Source: Bacteroidota bacterium
Lineage (GTDB): Bacteria; Bacteroidota; Bacteroidia; Cytophagales; Cyclobacteriaceae
Assembly (NCBI GenBank): GCA_947470895.1
Contig: CANIVF010000041.1
Span: forward strand, 1-35,832
Direction: 5' to 3'
Length of the DNA stretch: 35,832 nt
Part shown: in pieces, positions 35,406 to 35,832 of the stretch
Position numbering within the stretch: the first letter of the stretch is position 1
How the letters are laid out: each line of letters starts with the position of its first letter
Position numbers and translations under genes: made by a program
Notes under the pieces: generated by a model
Databases searched by the model: none
What the model saw: the letters and a program-made list of their open reading frames with translations, nothing else
What the model was told of the DNA's origin: nothing

Positions 35406-35486
35406 ATGGCAAAAAAACCCGCTAAGAAAGCAGCCAAGAAAGTAATTAAAAAAGTTGCCAAGAAGGCTGCCAAGAAGAAGAAGTAA
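35406..35486 (+). CDS. 26-residue Lys/Ala-rich basic peptide, histone H1-tail-like
   Basis: This short frame encodes a peptide with 15 Lys and 6 Ala out of 26 residues. It is built from KKAA/KKVA-type units, resembles the C-terminal tails of histone H1-like bacterial proteins, and has only one Pro. It has its own ATG, an upstream promoter-like sequence and a strong terminator 24 bases downstream, so it looks like a real gene. A DNA- or RNA-binding role is likely from the charge but is inference. It could alternatively be a relic of a longer histone-like protein. Confidence 0.7.
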   Translation: MAKKPAKKAAKKVIKKVAKKAAKKKK

Positions 35487-35510
35487 TCAAGATCAACTTG
35501 ATGCTTTAGC

Positions 35511-35541
35511 AAAAAGAAGTGATCCAAGATCACTTCTTTTT
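35511..35541 (+). terminator. Rho-independent terminator after the Lys/Ala-rich gene
   Basis: A perfect 14-bp inverted repeat, AAAAAGAAGTGATC (35511-35524) with GATCACTTCTTTTT (35528-35541), surrounds CAA and continues into a T run. Confidence 0.92.
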
Positions 35542-35682
35542 TTATGCCCATTCATTAAACTTATCCTTCTAGAAATGCTTTTCTTGATGCTGATTGATAG
35601 CGTGGGGTGCTAATGTTTAGGTTTGTCTTGAAACGTCATTTCACAATAAACCTTTGGCCGATTGTGGTACTTAGATACTAAT

Positions 35683-35832
35683 TGTGGAGATTCCGGATAA
35701 TGTGACCACTGATTTCCGTTTGAATGTGACCACTTGATTCCGGAGCAAAGTGACCACCACTTTCCGGAGCAAATTGACCACCTGATTTGAGTTAAAAATG
35801 TATTGAGATCGGTTGACCTGAACAGTTGATTG
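35683..35832. mobile_element. End of an IS21-family insertion sequence, running off the window
   Basis: The element appears to start at TGTGGAGATTCCGG near 35683 and contains the multiple TTCCGG...TGACCAC terminal repeats typical of IS21-family ends, the binding sites of the IstA transposase. No coding sequence is reached before the window ends, so istA/istB and the orientation cannot be seen. The boundary is approximate: ATTGTGG also occurs 20 bases earlier, at 35661. Confidence 0.75.
35690..35784. repeat. Four 24-bp-period terminal repeats
   Basis: TGACCAC occurs at 35703, 35727, 35751 and 35775, exactly 24 bases apart. Each copy is preceded by a TTCCG(G) block (35691, 35714, 35738 and 35762). 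The units are near-identical direct repeats without unique spacers, and they fit IS21-family transposase binding sites. Confidence 0.85.

Noticed and set aside
35690..35784. Regular 24-bp repeats as a CRISPR array
   Set aside because: The units abut without unique spacers, and the sequence matches IS21-family end repeats.

Overview
The window comes from a member of the Bacteroidota, most likely the order Cytophagales. The evidence is the gene content: an S46 peptidase, a DUF4369-TlpA lipoprotein, BlaI with an M56-TonB_C protein, DUF4159 and a lamin-tail protein. Gene starts lack Shine-Dalgarno sequences, and several promoters fit the Bacteroidota pattern TTG-N19/20-TAnnTTTG. I see no tRNA, rRNA or CRISPR array.

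Region 1 (1-14340, all + strand) is a carbohydrate island. It opens with a gene-poor stretch holding small palindromes, a GH3 glycosidase, a second GH3 gene that is broken (internal deletion, frameshift and nonsense codon) and a Tat-exported TIM-barrel protein closed by a strong terminator. Next comes a complete L-rhamnose module: symporter rhaT, aldolase-dehydrogenase fusion, mutarotase rhaM, isomerase and FGGY kinase. The kinase overlaps lutA by 4 bp and lutB/lutC follow. The set can take L-rhamnose to DHAP plus L-lactaldehyde, then L-lactate, then pyruvate. Two degenerate inverted repeats flank rhaM.

Region 2 (14420-19907, - strand) holds the most unusual gene: a secreted 956-residue protein joining a complete S46 dipeptidyl-peptidase (DPP7-like specificity residue) to a C-terminal caspase-fold domain, both with intact catalytic residues. 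Upstream of it are a lamin-tail-domain protein, thymidylate synthase and an unrecognised two-repeat lipoprotein followed by a UUCG-loop terminator.

Region 3 (20057-23063, + strand) has a DUF4159 protein and a BlaI/M56 regulatory pair. The pair's promoter contains a palindrome overlapping the -7 element. The M56 sensor carries TonB_C and carboxypeptidase-regulatory-like domains.

Region 4 (23137-28437, - strand) is a probable alaS-gatB-tlpA transcription unit. Region 5 (28460-33216, + strand) has two tandem membrane-anchored M23 peptidases, a CapA-like protein, a MerR-type regulator and dprA. dprA overlaps the 3' end of a convergent HMG-CoA-lyase-like gene by 8 bp. murB follows.

The right edge holds a 26-residue Lys/Ala peptide gene with its own terminator, and then four 24-bp-period repeats typical of an IS21-family end. 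That element runs off the window.
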